In this document: in pieces, positions 1-9,111 of the stretch
Layout: each line of letters begins with the position of its first letter
How positions within the stretch are numbered: position 1 is the first letter of the stretch
Source of the DNA: a bacterium
GTDB lineage: Bacteria; Pseudomonadota; Alphaproteobacteria; Acetobacterales; Acetobacteraceae
Reading direction: 5' to 3'
DNA length: 64,000 nucleotides
Assembly (NCBI GenBank): GCA_026224825.1
Contig: JAMFRO010000018.1
Location: 154,537-218,536, forward strand
The notes under the pieces: generated by a model
Database searches by the model: none
What the model was told of the DNA's origin: nothing
What the model saw: the letters and a program-made list of their open reading frames with translations, nothing else
Translations under genes and position numbers: made by a program

Positions 1-1
1 G

Positions 2-373
2 ATGCAGGCTGGATTGTTTCCGGCCAAGCGCAACTGCACGGTTGAAGAATTTGCTGTCTGGGCCAGCTATCCGCCGCGCTCCTACCCGCTGGTCTGGCAT
101 CACCGCTCAGGCCGCAAATCGCTCGTGCTCAGCACCTCAGCCGCCTATGTGGAGGACATGCATCCGGCGGAAAGCCATGATCTGCTGCAGCGGCTGATCG
201 CGCATGCCACGCAGGATAAATACGTCTATCGCCACAAATGGCAGATGGGGGATCTGGTCATGTGGGACAATACCGGGGCGATGCACCGTGTACTGCCGTT
301 CGACCGGGAAAGCGGCCGGGAATTCCACCGCTGCACGCTGAATGGCGAGGAACCGATTACCGCCGCCGCATAA
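2..373 (+). CDS. TauD/TfdA-family 2-oxoglutarate dioxygenase, 3' part only
   Basis: This is the C-terminal ~124 residues of an Fe(II)/2-oxoglutarate-dependent dioxygenase; the reading frame is open at the window edge, so the true start lies upstream. The distal half of the jelly-roll is visible: the segment WDNTGAMHRVLPFD carries the late iron-ligand His, and the Arg-rich stretch ending in EFHRCTLNGEEP supplies the Arg that binds 2-oxoglutarate in TauD/TfdA enzymes. Family members hydroxylate taurine, sulfonates, sulfate esters or aryloxy acids, so the substrate cannot be read from this fragment. The next gene, an LLM flavin enzyme, starts 22 bp downstream, so the two are probably co-transcribed. 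Confidence 0.8.
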   Translation: MQAGLFPAKRNCTVEEFAVWASYPPRSYPLVWHHRSGRKSLVLSTSAAYVEDMHPAESHDLLQRLIAHATQDKYVYRHKWQMGDLVMWDNTGAMHRVLPFDRESGREFHRCTLNGEEPITAAA

Positions 374-395
374 CATCATTCCGAAAGAGAAAAAC

Positions 396-1484
396 ATGCA
401 AATCGGCATTCACATGGGATACCAGAATCTGCGTGGCGAGAGCGATATGTCGTTCTTCCGCAGAGAGACGCAATTGATGGTCGAAGCCGAGGCGATGGGG
501 TTCGATTTCGCCGCCGCCGTCGAGCATCATTTTACGGATTACGCCGCCTGCCCGGATCCTTTGCTGGCGCTGAGCTATGTTGCGGCCAAGACCAAGACGA
601 TTAAATTGATGCCGGCCGCCGTGATCCTGCCGTGGAATGATCCGCTGCGCGTGGTCGAGAAGACCGCGATGCTCGACAGCCTGTCCGAGGGCCGCGTGAT
701 TCTCGGCATGGGCCGTGGTGCCGCCAGGCGCGAGTTCAACGGGTTCCGCAAGGATATTGCCGACTCCCGGGAGTTGTTCGACGAGGCGGCGCTGATCATC
801 ATGGATGGGCTGGAGACCGGCACGGTGAAGGCCAATACCAAACATTTCCAGCAGCCCGAAGTGAATATACGGCCACGGCCTGAGAACTGGACGCGCGAGC
901 GCATGCTGATGGTGTCGATGTCTCCCTCCTCGGCGGAGGTTGCGGCGGATTACGGGCTGAAGGCGCTGCGCTTCAGCCAGGGCGACTGGTCGCATTCGAT
1001 GAAGGAGATCAACGCCTATCGCTCCACATTCCAGGCCAAGCATGGGCGTAAGGCACCACCGTTCATGATCAGCGATTTCGTGGTTTGCGTCGATACTGAA
1101 GAGGAGGTTGGCGAATATACCGATAATTATTTCGCCAAGCAGTTCCAGCAGGTGGCAAACCATTACGAATGGGGCGGAGACCATTTCAAATCGATGCCAT
1201 CCTACGCCACCTATGTCGCCCTTGGCGATGCGATGACCGCCGCCGGCGGCCCGCAGAAAGCCTATAAGGATTACATTGGCGGCAATCTCATCGGCACGCC
1301 GGAGCAAATTCTGGAAAAGGACAGAATGCGCAAGGCGACCGTCGGTGATTACGACATCATTGCAAATTTCAGCTATGGCGGCATGCCCTATGAGCGTGTG
1401 TACGCGCAGATGAAGCGCTTTGCGGAGAAGGTGATGCCAAGGCTGAAGGAACACACCGCCGCACCTGCGCTCGTTGCCGGTTGA
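396..1484 (+). CDS. LLM class flavin-dependent oxidoreductase
   Basis: This 362-residue protein is a bacterial-luciferase-like (LLM) monooxygenase with a TIM barrel that uses reduced FMN or F420. The early motif EHHFTDY and the segment GRVILGMGRG, which matches the conserved SxGR-x-xLGxGRG region, are typical. I chose the ATG at 396 (product begins MQIGIHMGYQ) because it follows a GAAAGAGA ribosome site; an in-frame start at 342 would overlap the dioxygenase gene. The substrate is unknown. Position between a dioxygenase and an SDR suggests oxidative breakdown of a small organic compound. It is not the SsuD subgroup found twice later in the window. Confidence 0.85.
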   Translation: MQIGIHMGYQNLRGESDMSFFRRETQLMVEAEAMGFDFAAAVEHHFTDYAACPDPLLALSYVAAKTKTIKLMPAAVILPWNDPLRVVEKTAMLDSLSEGRVILGMGRGAARREFNGFRKDIADSRELFDEAALIIMDGLETGTVKANTKHFQQPEVNIRPRPENWTRERMLMVSMSPSSAEVAADYGLKALRFSQGDWSHSMKEINAYRSTFQAKHGRKAPPFMISDFVVCVDTEEEVGEYTDNYFAKQFQQVANHYEWGGDHFKSMPSYATYVALGDAMTAAGGPQKAYKDYIGGNLIGTPEQILEKDRMRKATVGDYDIIANFSYGGMPYERVYAQMKRFAEKVMPRLKEHTAAPALVAG

Positions 1485-1496
1485 GGGGGAAAACAG

Positions 1497-2384
1497 ATGA
1501 CTGAGATTTCAGGCAAAGCGGCTGTTGTAACGGGTGGCGGCAGCGGTATCGGCATGGGGCTGGCGAAGGAGCTGGCCCGGCAAGGTGCGGCGGTTGCTGT
1601 CGCGGATATTAATCTCGACAATGCTGAGAAAATTGCCGGCGAGATCCGTGCGGCGGGCGGGCAGGCTGTGGCCGTGCATTGCGATGTGTGTGAGTGTGGT
1701 TCGATTGCGCGGATGAAGCAGCAGGCGGTGGCGGCACTTGGCCCCATCCAGCTTGTATTCGCCAATGCGGGGGCGACCTCGTTCACGCCGCTGGCGCAAA
1801 TGTCCGATGATGACGTCGATTGGATCATTCAGGTTAATCTGATGGGGGTGATGTACACGACCCGGGCTTTTCTGCCGGATTTGATGAGCGCGGGTGAGGG
1901 GCATATATGCGCGACCGCATCCATGGCGGGGCTGCTGCCGGGTTGGATACCGGAACACGTGCCGTATTCGGCCGCGAAGGCCGGGATCATCGGCATGATG
2001 ATGAATCTGGCGCTGGAGCTTAAACCTTTTAATATTCACACCACGAGCTACTGCCCCGGCGGCGTGGCGTCGGGCATGAAAACCAATAACGGGAGCTACC
2101 GTCCCGATCGTTTCGGCGGCCCGGTTGCGGTGGCGGAGGTGCAGTTCACGGGTAATTCCAATGTCCATAGTGGCCCGGCTTTTTATCGCCCGGAAGCAGT
2201 GGCCCCCATGGTGCTGGAGGCTGTGCGCAACAACCGTGCCTTCGTGTTCGACCATGCCGAGCAGCGGCGGTTGTTCCGCGAAACCTACGCCGGTGTGGTG
2301 GAGGCATGCTACGATGCGGCCGATGCCTGGGAGCGGGCGCATGGTCTGCCGCCTGCAAATCCCACGGGGGCGGCGCTCGCCTGA
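1497..2384 (+). CDS. SDR-family NAD(P)-dependent oxidoreductase
   Basis: This is a 295-residue classical short-chain dehydrogenase/reductase. The glycine-rich cofactor motif TGGGSGIGMG lies at about residues 12-21, NAG at the end of beta-4 appears as ANAGA, and the catalytic YSAAK tetrad lies at about residue 160. A GGGGG-rich ribosome site precedes the ATG, 12 bp after the LLM gene, so dioxygenase, LLM and SDR form one transcription unit. The C-terminal ~60 residues extend beyond the core fold, as in substrate-specific SDRs. The likely role is oxidation of an alcohol or reduction of a ketone in the same catabolic route. Confidence 0.88.
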   Translation: MTEISGKAAVVTGGGSGIGMGLAKELARQGAAVAVADINLDNAEKIAGEIRAAGGQAVAVHCDVCECGSIARMKQQAVAALGPIQLVFANAGATSFTPLAQMSDDDVDWIIQVNLMGVMYTTRAFLPDLMSAGEGHICATASMAGLLPGWIPEHVPYSAAKAGIIGMMMNLALELKPFNIHTTSYCPGGVASGMKTNNGSYRPDRFGGPVAVAEVQFTGNSNVHSGPAFYRPEAVAPMVLEAVRNNRAFVFDHAEQRRLFRETYAGVVEACYDAADAWERAHGLPPANPTGAALA

Positions 2385-2564
2385 ATGGCCGCAGGATCGA
2401 CATCGGGAACAGGTTAATAAGGCGTTTATTCGGAGCCACTCCAGCATTTAAATCACAGGCGGAAGCATCGATATGCTATTGTAACACGCCTGACGGGCGT
2501 AGGGCGCGATTCTTAACGGCATATCGGGTTTTCTTTGTTAATAGATGACGTTCAGTATCTGCCC

Positions 2565-2583
2565 ATCAGCCGACACGGCTGAT
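2565..2583. promoter_or_regulatory. Perfect inverted repeat upstream of the diguanylate cyclase gene
   Basis: An 8-bp perfect inverted repeat (ATCAGCCG / CGGCTGAT) with a 3-nt spacer ends 24 bp before the start codon at 2608 and 11 bp before its GGGAAGG ribosome site. There is no T-run, so it is not a canonical terminator for the SDR gene upstream. It could be a repressor operator or a 5'-UTR hairpin next to the ribosome site. The rest of the 2385-2607 gap shows nothing else I can name. Confidence 0.45.
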
Positions 2584-2607
2584 ACGATAGCCGCGGGAAG
2601 GTTATGA

Positions 2608-3720
2608 ATGGTGGCGATGCAGAACAAGAGCATTCTCGAGCGGGACCCACTTAAGCGGGATCCACTTAAGAAGGATCCACTTAAGAAGGATGAGGGCCAG
2701 GATTGGCAAAAAGCTGTGGAAACCACCACCAGCCTGCTGAAAATTTTTTCCTTCTCTGAATTTTTTGAAACCGCGGCGTCGAGCCTGGCTGAGCTGCTGG
2801 ATGCCGACGGCGTTGCCTTGATCGTCCACGACGGCCCGGATCGCCTGCGCTACAAGCTGTTTCATGGGATGGAGACGCTGAACCAGACCCCTATCGTCAA
2901 ATTCAGCTTCTCGGCGGTTGAGGGAACGGTCGGGCGCGTCCTGGCCAGCGGCGACCATCTCTTCACAGCGGATTACCCCCATAGCGATGATGCCATGCCG
3001 GAATTCGTCGCCGCCGGGATTCGCGCCAATCTGGTCTTGCCTCTGCCTGGGCCCGTGGGGTTCGTTGGCGCCATCGCCATCGCGTGGCTGCACCGGCAGG
3101 CGCCCGAAGTGACACAGGCAGCCATGGCCATCGCCAAGATGTTTGCAGCACTTGTGGGCTCCTCCGTGCACCGGGAGGGGCTGGAAGAGCAGCTCCAGAA
3201 CCATTCCCTGACCGACCCGCTAACCGGCCTGCCCAACCGCCGCATGTTGATGCGCAGGCTCGCCGCCGCGCAGAAGCGCGCCTGCCGGAACCAGTCCCTG
3301 ATGGTCCTGGCCGTGCTCGATCTCGATGGTTTCAAGGCGGTGAATGATGCGCTTGGCCACGCTTGCGGCGACCAGCGCCTGCGTTTGGCGGCCGGCGCCA
3401 TTCAGGGTGCGATACGCGATATCGACATGGCCGCGCGCCTTGGCGGGGACGAGTTCGTTGTGGTGCTTGAAGCCCTGCGCTCGGTCCGGGAGGCCAGGGT
3501 TATTCTGGACCGCATCGTCAACGCCATTGCCGAGGGCTGCGGCAACGATGCCACGGGCCATAAGATCACCGCCAGCCTTGGTGCCACCATGTACCCGCTG
3601 GATTTTGCCGAACCAGAGATTCTGCTCAAACATGCGGACCAGGCCATGTATCTGGCAAAGCGCGGCGGTGGCGATCAATGCCGCATATTGCTGCCAACGC
3701 CTAAGCAGATTGCGCCGTGA
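2608..3720 (+). CDS. GAF-GGDEF diguanylate cyclase
   Basis: This 370-residue cytosolic protein has an N-terminal GAF-like sensor region (about residues 35-185) and a C-terminal GGDEF domain that makes cyclic di-GMP from GTP. The active-site motif is intact (GGDEF, residues 279-283), and an RxxD inhibitory site (RDID, residues 270-273) lies five residues before it, so product feedback inhibition is expected. No EAL domain is present. The start follows a GGGAAGG ribosome site 6 nt upstream. The first 30 residues carry a three-copy DPLK[KR] repeat encoded by a 15-bp tandem repeat, an odd charged tail with no known role. It ends 7 bp from the convergent exporter gene. Confidence 0.92.
   Translation: MVAMQNKSILERDPLKRDPLKKDPLKKDEGQDWQKAVETTTSLLKIFSFSEFFETAASSLAELLDADGVALIVHDGPDRLRYKLFHGMETLNQTPIVKFSFSAVEGTVGRVLASGDHLFTADYPHSDDAMPEFVAAGIRANLVLPLPGPVGFVGAIAIAWLHRQAPEVTQAAMAIAKMFAALVGSSVHREGLEEQLQNHSLTDPLTGLPNRRMLMRRLAAAQKRACRNQSLMVLAVLDLDGFKAVNDALGHACGDQRLRLAAGAIQGAIRDIDMAARLGGDEFVVVLEALRSVREARVILDRIVNAIAEGCGNDATGHKITASLGATMYPLDFAEPEILLKHADQAMYLAKRGGGDQCRILLPTPKQIAP
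2641..2685 (+). repeat. 15-bp in-frame tandem repeat, three copies
   Basis: Three consecutive 15-bp units ending in CCACTTAAG encode RDPLK, RDPLK and KDPLK at residues 12-26 of the diguanylate cyclase. The units differ at only a few bases, so the expansion looks recent. Unit number may vary between strains without breaking the frame. Confidence 0.9.
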
Positions 3721-3727
3721 ACGCCGT

Positions 3728-6106
3728 TCACGCATCCGGCGGCGGTGGAAACAGCCGGGCGGGGAGCAGAAAACTGGCCAGAGCCGGCAGCAGGATCATG
3801 GCCCCCAGCATGTTCCACAGGAACATGAACGACAGCAGCAGCCCCATATCCGCCTGGAATTTGATTGGTGCGAACACCCAGGTGCCGACGCCGACGGCCA
3901 GAGTGAAGCCGGTGAGCAGCACCACCTTGCCGGTGGATATCAGCGTCTCGTAATAGGCTTGCGCCAGCGGCAGGCCGGCGCGCAGGAAGCGCAGCAGAAT
4001 GCTCAGCACGTAGAGTGCGTAATCCACACCGATGCCGACACCCAGTGCCAGAACCGGAAGTGTTGCCACTTTGATGCCGATGCCGAGCCAGACCATCAGC
4101 GCCTGGACAAGGACGGAGGTGACGGCGAGCGGGATGACGGCGCAGAGCACGGCGCGCCAGGAGCGGAAGGCGATGAAACAGAAGATGATGACCACAATGT
4201 AGATCAACACCAGCATGATGGCATTGGCCTGCGCCACGGCGATATTGGTTGCGGCATCGATGCCGGCATTACCGCCCATCAGCAGGATTTTGAAATTGGG
4301 GCCTTGATTGACGGGATCATCGATGAATGTTTTCGCGGCATTCACCACGGCGGTGAGCGTTGCCGCTTTGTGGTTGGCGAGTGCTATATAGATGAGGTCG
4401 AATGAGCAGGGGAAGTTGATATATTTTCGCGGTACGCCGTACTCGGCCTCGTCCAGCAACGGCTGGTCTGGTTCGAGGCCGAACCATTTTGGCGAGCCCT
4501 CCATCATCGTCGGCATGCTGTAGGCCTCGATGGTCGCGGCGGAGGAGGCCTGCATCACCTCCGGCATTTGCCGTAACTGCCATTGCAGCCGGTCGATGGT
4601 GGTGAGGGTGGAATAATCGAGGCAGGTGCCTTCCGGCGTATCGACCATCACCACCAGCATGTCGCTGCCTTGGGCGTAATGATGAATGATATAGTCATTA
4701 TCCAGATTATAGGCGGCGTTTTGCCGGAATTCCGGTGCGCCGGGCTGCAGATCGCCGATTTGCACATGCCGCCCCACGCCATAGCCGATGATGGTGATAA
4801 GTGCCGCGCCAAGAATGGCGGCCGATGCGGGGCCGCGGCGGGTGAACAGGCCGAGAAAATTCCATATGACAGGCCGCCTGGCCTTGTCATCGAGGCTGCG
4901 CGCAGCGGCATGGGGGCTGACACCGATATAGCTCAACATGACCGGGATCAGGATGAGATTCGTGACCACCAGCAGCGCCACGCCGATGGTGGCGGCAATG
5001 GCCAGTTGCTGGATCGCGCCGATGCGGATGACCAGCAGCACGGCGAAGGAGGTTGCATCGCAGATCAGCGCCACGAAACCGGCCAGGAACAGGCGGCGGA
5101 AGGTATAGCGCGCCGCCACCAGCCGTTGTGTGCCGCGCCCTATATCCTGCATCACCCCGTTCATCTTCTGCGCCCCATGGCTCATGCCGATGGCGAAGAC
5201 CAGGAAGGGGACCAGCACGGAATAGGGTGTGAGATCGATGCCCAGCACGGCGAGCAGGCCGAGCTGCCAGACCACGGCGGTGAGCGAGGCGGTGACCACC
5301 AGTGCCGCCGAGCGCAGGCAGCGCGTATACCAGAATAGCACGGCAGCGGTGATGGCGATGGAGATGAGAAAGAAGACGAGAATTTTGGCAATGCCGGTGA
5401 TCATGCCGCCGGCCACCATGGCGTTGCCGATGATATGCAGGGTCACGCCCTGCGTATCGTATTTCGCGCGCATCTGTTCCAGCCGGCGCGCCAGCGGCCC
5501 GTAATCCATCGGCTTGCCGTCCACGGTCAGCAGCAGCGGCGCGTAGACTTCGCTGGATTTGAAGTCGAAGCCGACGAGCTGTCCGCGCTGGCCTGAAAGT
5601 GCGATATGCTGCGCCACGAGATGCAAGGCCTGGGGCGAGCCGTCGTAATCCTCAGCGATGACCGTGCCGCCGGTCATGCCATCGGCGGTGATCTGCCCCC
5701 ATCTGGTGGACCGCGTCCAAAGCGAGGTCATGAACGGGCGGTTCACGCCCGGCAACAGAAAGGCCTCAGAGCTGATGTCTTGCAGCACCGCCAGGTAATG
5801 CGCGTTCAGGATCGTGCCCTGGTTGGCGGTGACGGCGATTTCCACCGCATCGGACTGTGTGGTCAGGTCACTGTAATGGCTCAGATAATTGACGATATAA
5901 GGCTGATGCACGGGGATCATCTGCGCGAAATTGGCCGAGAGCCGGATTTTTGTTGCCTCAAAGCCGAGGAAGAGCGTGGCGGCCAGGCATAGCAGCAGAA
6001 TGACCATGCGGTTGTTGAAGATGGCACGTTCCAGCAGAGAGCCGGAGGATTGATCGAAGGCGCTGAGTGAAGTGATGACCGGCGGGTTGTGTTGCTCTGT
6101 CGCCAT
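3728..6106 (-). CDS. MMPL/RND-family transporter
   Basis: This 792-residue inner-membrane protein has the duplicated layout of the RND superfamily: one transmembrane helix near residues 33-50, a large periplasmic loop, a five-helix bundle at about 230-400, a second loop after about residue 450, and a second bundle ending near residue 785. The motif ALGVGIGVDYALY in the second half matches the RND helix-4 proton-relay region. It belongs to the single-gene MMPL/HpnN-type group, which moves lipids or hydrophobic compounds, not the tripartite AcrB type; no membrane-fusion partner is adjacent. An AAAGGGGA ribosome site supports the start. The substrate is unknown. Confidence 0.88.
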   Translation of the reverse strand: MATEQHNPPVITSLSAFDQSSGSLLERAIFNNRMVILLLCLAATLFLGFEATKIRLSANFAQMIPVHQPYIVNYLSHYSDLTTQSDAVEIAVTANQGTILNAHYLAVLQDISSEAFLLPGVNRPFMTSLWTRSTRWGQITADGMTGGTVIAEDYDGSPQALHLVAQHIALSGQRGQLVGFDFKSSEVYAPLLLTVDGKPMDYGPLARRLEQMRAKYDTQGVTLHIIGNAMVAGGMITGIAKILVFFLISIAITAAVLFWYTRCLRSAALVVTASLTAVVWQLGLLAVLGIDLTPYSVLVPFLVFAIGMSHGAQKMNGVMQDIGRGTQRLVAARYTFRRLFLAGFVALICDATSFAVLLVIRIGAIQQLAIAATIGVALLVVTNLILIPVMLSYIGVSPHAAARSLDDKARRPVIWNFLGLFTRRGPASAAILGAALITIIGYGVGRHVQIGDLQPGAPEFRQNAAYNLDNDYIIHHYAQGSDMLVVMVDTPEGTCLDYSTLTTIDRLQWQLRQMPEVMQASSAATIEAYSMPTMMEGSPKWFGLEPDQPLLDEAEYGVPRKYINFPCSFDLIYIALANHKAATLTAVVNAAKTFIDDPVNQGPNFKILLMGGNAGIDAATNIAVAQANAIMLVLIYIVVIIFCFIAFRSWRAVLCAVIPLAVTSVLVQALMVWLGIGIKVATLPVLALGVGIGVDYALYVLSILLRFLRAGLPLAQAYYETLISTGKVVLLTGFTLAVGVGTWVFAPIKFQADMGLLLSFMFLWNMLGAMILLPALASFLLPARLFPPPPDA

Positions 6107-6405
6107 CTATCGTCCCCTTTGCCCGCCGCTTGTTCCCGGCTGTTGTTTTACCCGTGCACTTCGGCACGTTACGGAGATAGCGCCGGCGGATACCAGGCCG
6201 CGCCGGATTCAGGGTTTCCTCTCGGCCCGCTGGCAGAATGAAGCCCGTCTGGATGGTTTTGTCGAGACCGGCCTTGGAATGCGCGGGGACATGCCGCTGT
6301 GCCGCCTCGTTTTCTTGACGTTTGGGCCAATATCATGCGCAGTTTGGTATGCCGGCCCGGCGGGGCGGTGCAAACGGTGTCATCGATAGACGAGGAGCAT
6401 CCAGA

Positions 6406-8127
6406 ATGGCGCAAACGGCAGCATCCTATATGGCCAAAACCCTGCATAGGGCGGGGGTCAAAAGGGTTTATGGCATTGTCGGCGACTCACTGAACGGGTT
6501 TACCGACGCGCTGCGCCAGCAGAAGGTGATCGACTGGATCCATGTGCGCCATGAGGAGGGGGCGGCCTTCGCCGCCGCCGCCGAGGCGCATCTCACAGGC
6601 GCGCTTGCCGTTTGCGCCGGCAGTTGCGGGCCGGGCAATCTGCATCTCATCAACGGGCTGTTCGATGCGCAGCGCAGCGGTGTGCCGGTGCTGGCCATTG
6701 CCGCGCATATTCCGAGCAGGGAAATCGGCATCGATTATTTCCAGGCCACGCATCCGGAGCAATTGTTCAAGGAATGCAGCCATTATGTCGAGCTGGTCTC
6801 CCACCCTGAGCAATTGCCGCAGATTCTGAACCGCGCCATCCGTGTCGCCGTGGCCAAGCGCGGTGTCGCGGTGGTGGTTATCCCCGGCGATATCGCGCTG
6901 CAGCCGCTGGAAGCTGAAGTGCCGAACTGGCTCATTCCGTCCAAGCCGGTGCTGCGCCCGGCGGATGCGGATATTGCGGCACTTGCGGCATTTTTGAACG
7001 AGGGCCAGCGCGTGACCTTGTTCTGCGGCGCCGGCTGTGCCGGGGCGCATGAGGAGGTGATTGCACTTGCCGCGCGGCTGAAAGCGCCGATCGTGCATGC
7101 GTTCCGGGGCAAGGAATATCTGGAATACGACAACCCTTACGATGTGGGCATGACCGGGCTGGTCGGCTTCGCCTCCGGCTATCACGCCATGGAAAGCTGC
7201 GACACGCTGCTGCTGCTCGGCACGGATTTCCCCTACCGCCTGTTCTACCCCAGTAACGCGCGCATCGCCCAGCTTGATATTCGCCCTGAGGCCCTAGGCA
7301 ACCGCTGCAAGCTCGACCTCGGCCTGCTTGGCGATGTGAAGGAGACGCTGACGGCGCTGCTGCCGGCGCTGGACGAGAAACATGACACGAGGCATCTCGA
7401 CACCGCGCTGGCCGATTACAAAAAATCCCGCAAGAACCTGGATGATTTGGCTGAGAGCGGGCCGCATAGCACGCAGATTCACCCGCAATATGTCGCCAAG
7501 CTGGCCAGTGAGCTGGCGGCGGAGGATGCGATTTTCACCTGCGATGTAGGCTCGCCGATTGTGTGGACGGCGCGTTATGTGCAGGTCAACGGCAAGCGCC
7601 GGATCATCGGCTCCTTCAACCATGGCTCAATGGCCAATGCCATGCTGCATGCCATCGGCGCGCAAACCACCTTCCCCAAACGCCAGGTGGTATCGCTCTC
7701 CGGCGATGGCGGCTTTACCATGATGATGGGCGATTTCATCACGCTGAGCCAGCATAACCTCAATGTGAAGGTCATCGTCTTCAACAACGGCACGCTCGGC
7801 TTTATCGAGATGGAGATGAAGGCCAGTGGTTTTCTCGACACGGGCTGCGAGCTGAAAAACCCGAATTTCGCCGCCATGGCGCAGGCCATGGGCATCAAGG
7901 GCATTCGCGTGGAAAAGCCGCAGGATCTGCGGGCGGCACTTACAGAAGCCTTCGCGCATGACGGGCCGGTGCTGGTGGATGTGGTGAGTGCCCGCCAGGA
8001 GCTGGCCATGCCGCCGAAGACGACGGCGGACCAGGCGTATCATTTTGGCATGTTCACGTTGAAGGCCGTGCTGGATGGCCGCGCGGGCGAGCTGATCGAC
8101 CTCGCGAAAACCAATCTGACACGCTGA
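6406..8127 (+). CDS. poxB: Pyruvate dehydrogenase (quinone), PoxB-like
   Basis: A thiamine-diphosphate enzyme of 573 residues, essentially the length of E. coli PoxB (572). It should decarboxylate pyruvate oxidatively to acetate and CO2 and pass electrons to ubiquinone at the membrane. Visible signatures are the N-terminal [10 protein letters not shown] segment with the downstream Glu in [11 protein letters not shown] that activates ThDP, and the C-terminal [12 protein letters not shown]hDP/Mg-binding motif followed by [12 protein letters not shown] chose the ATG at 406 past 6000 because CGAGGAGC sits 7 nt upstream; an in-frame start at 6322 has no ribosome site. Acetate production by this route suits an acetic-acid-bacterium relative. 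Confidence 0.93.
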   Translation: MAQTAASYMAKTLHRAGVKRVYGIVGDSLNGFTDALRQQKVIDWIHVRHEEGAAFAAAAEAHLTGALAVCAGSCGPGNLHLINGLFDAQRSGVPVLAIAAHIPSREIGIDYFQATHPEQLFKECSHYVELVSHPEQLPQILNRAIRVAVAKRGVAVVVIPGDIALQPLEAEVPNWLIPSKPVLRPADADIAALAAFLNEGQRVTLFCGAGCAGAHEEVIALAARLKAPIVHAFRGKEYLEYDNPYDVGMTGLVGFASGYHAMESCDTLLLLGTDFPYRLFYPSNARIAQLDIRPEALGNRCKLDLGLLGDVKETLTALLPALDEKHDTRHLDTALADYKKSRKNLDDLAESGPHSTQIHPQYVAKLASELAAEDAIFTCDVGSPIVWTARYVQVNGKRRIIGSFNHGSMANAMLHAIGAQTTFPKRQVVSLSGDGGFTMMMGDFITLSQHNLNVKVIVFNNGTLGFIEMEMKASGFLDTGCELKNPNFAAMAQAMGIKGIRVEKPQDLRAALTEAFAHDGPVLVDVVSARQELAMPPKTTADQAYHFGMFTLKAVLDGRAGELIDLAKTNLTR

Positions 8128-8173
8128 CAAAATCACTTCTCGACCAAACACAGCAGATAATTGGAGAGCAGCA

Positions 8174-8998
8174 ATGACGAGCATCACAACCAAGGACGGC
8201 GTGGAGATTTACTACAAGGATTGGGGCTCGGGGCAGCCCATCGTGTTCAGCCATGGCTGGCCGCTTTCGGCCGATGACTGGGATACACAACTCATGTTCT
8301 TCCTGGCCGAGGGTTTTCGCGTCATCGCGCATGACCGGCGCGGGCATGGCCGTTCCACCCAGGTGGCGGATGGGCATGACATGGACCATTATGCCGACGA
8401 TCTGGCGGCGCTCACCGAACATCTGGACCTGAAGAATGCCGTGCATGTCGGCCATTCCACCGGCGGCGGCGAGGTGGTGCGTTATATCGCCCGGCATGGT
8501 GAGACGCGTGTGGCGAAAGCCGCCCTCATTTCCGCCGTGCCGCCGCTGATGGTGAAAACCGAGGCCAATCCGGGCGGGCTGCCTAAGGATGTGTTCGACG
8601 GCATCCAGGCGCAGGTCGCCACCAACCGCGCGCAATTCTATTACGACCTGCCGGCTGGCCCGTTTTACGGCTTCAACCGGCCGGGGGCGAAACCCGTCCC
8701 AGGTGTCATCTGGAACTGGTGGCGCCAGGGCATGATGGGCGGGGCCAAGGCGCATTATGATGGCGTCGTGGCGTTTTCGCAGACCGATTTCACCGAGGAT
8801 CTGAAAAAAATCAACGTGCCGGTGCTGGTGATGCATGGCGATGACGATCAGATCGTCCCCTATGCCGATTCCGGGCCGCTCTCCGCTAAATTGCTCAAGA
8901 ACGGTATTTTGAAAACCTATAAGGGGTTTCCGCACGGCATGCCGACGACCGAGGCCGCCACCATCAATGCCGATCTGCTTGCTTTCATCAAAGCCTGA
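8174..8998 (+). CDS. Alpha/beta hydrolase, non-heme chloroperoxidase-like
   Basis: This 274-residue protein is a classic alpha/beta hydrolase close to the cofactor-free haloperoxidase/perhydrolase group. The nucleophile elbow GHSTGG places the catalytic Ser at residue 95; the acid is in [10 protein letters not shown] and the His in GFPHGMPTT near the C-terminus. The oxyanion segment [10 protein letters not shown] is typical of these enzymes, which hydrolyse esters and can form peracids from acetate and peroxide. It follows poxB by 46 bp on the same strand with a GGAGAGCAGCA ribosome site. A stem-loop follows the stop codon, so the gene probably ends the transcript. Confidence 0.88.
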   Translation: MTSITTKDGVEIYYKDWGSGQPIVFSHGWPLSADDWDTQLMFFLAEGFRVIAHDRRGHGRSTQVADGHDMDHYADDLAALTEHLDLKNAVHVGHSTGGGEVVRYIARHGETRVAKAALISAVPPLMVKTEANPGGLPKDVFDGIQAQVATNRAQFYYDLPAGPFYGFNRPGAKPVPGVIWNWWRQGMMGGAKAHYDGVVAFSQTDFTEDLKKINVPVLVMHGDDDQIVPYADSGPLSAKLLKNGILKTYKGFPHGMPTTEAATINADLLAFIKA

Positions 8999-9021
8999 CG
9001 AACATCTGATAAAAATCAGCG

Positions 9022-9045
9022 GGGAGGGGGTGAACACCCCCTCCC
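9022..9045 (+). terminator. GC-rich stem-loop, likely terminator
   Basis: A perfect 10-bp inverted repeat (GGGAGGGGGT / ACCCCCTCCC) with a GAAC loop begins 23 bp after the hydrolase stop codon. It lacks a T-run, so it is not a textbook rho-independent terminator, but its strength and place suit transcription termination or mRNA 3'-end protection. Confidence 0.6.
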
Positions 9046-9111
9046 ACAGGGGCGGTTCACTTAAAATAAACGATCAGCGTGTAAAAGCGTGGGAACAACG
9101 GCACGTCTTGT

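Noticed and set aside
357..1454. Long minus-strand frame opposite the LLM gene
   Set aside because: It is the antisense shadow of a clear LLM protein; its translation is rich in His/Arg with no motif.
4583..5338. Plus-strand 251-codon frame inside the RND transporter region
   Set aside because: It mirrors the transporter on the opposite strand and has no recognisable domain.
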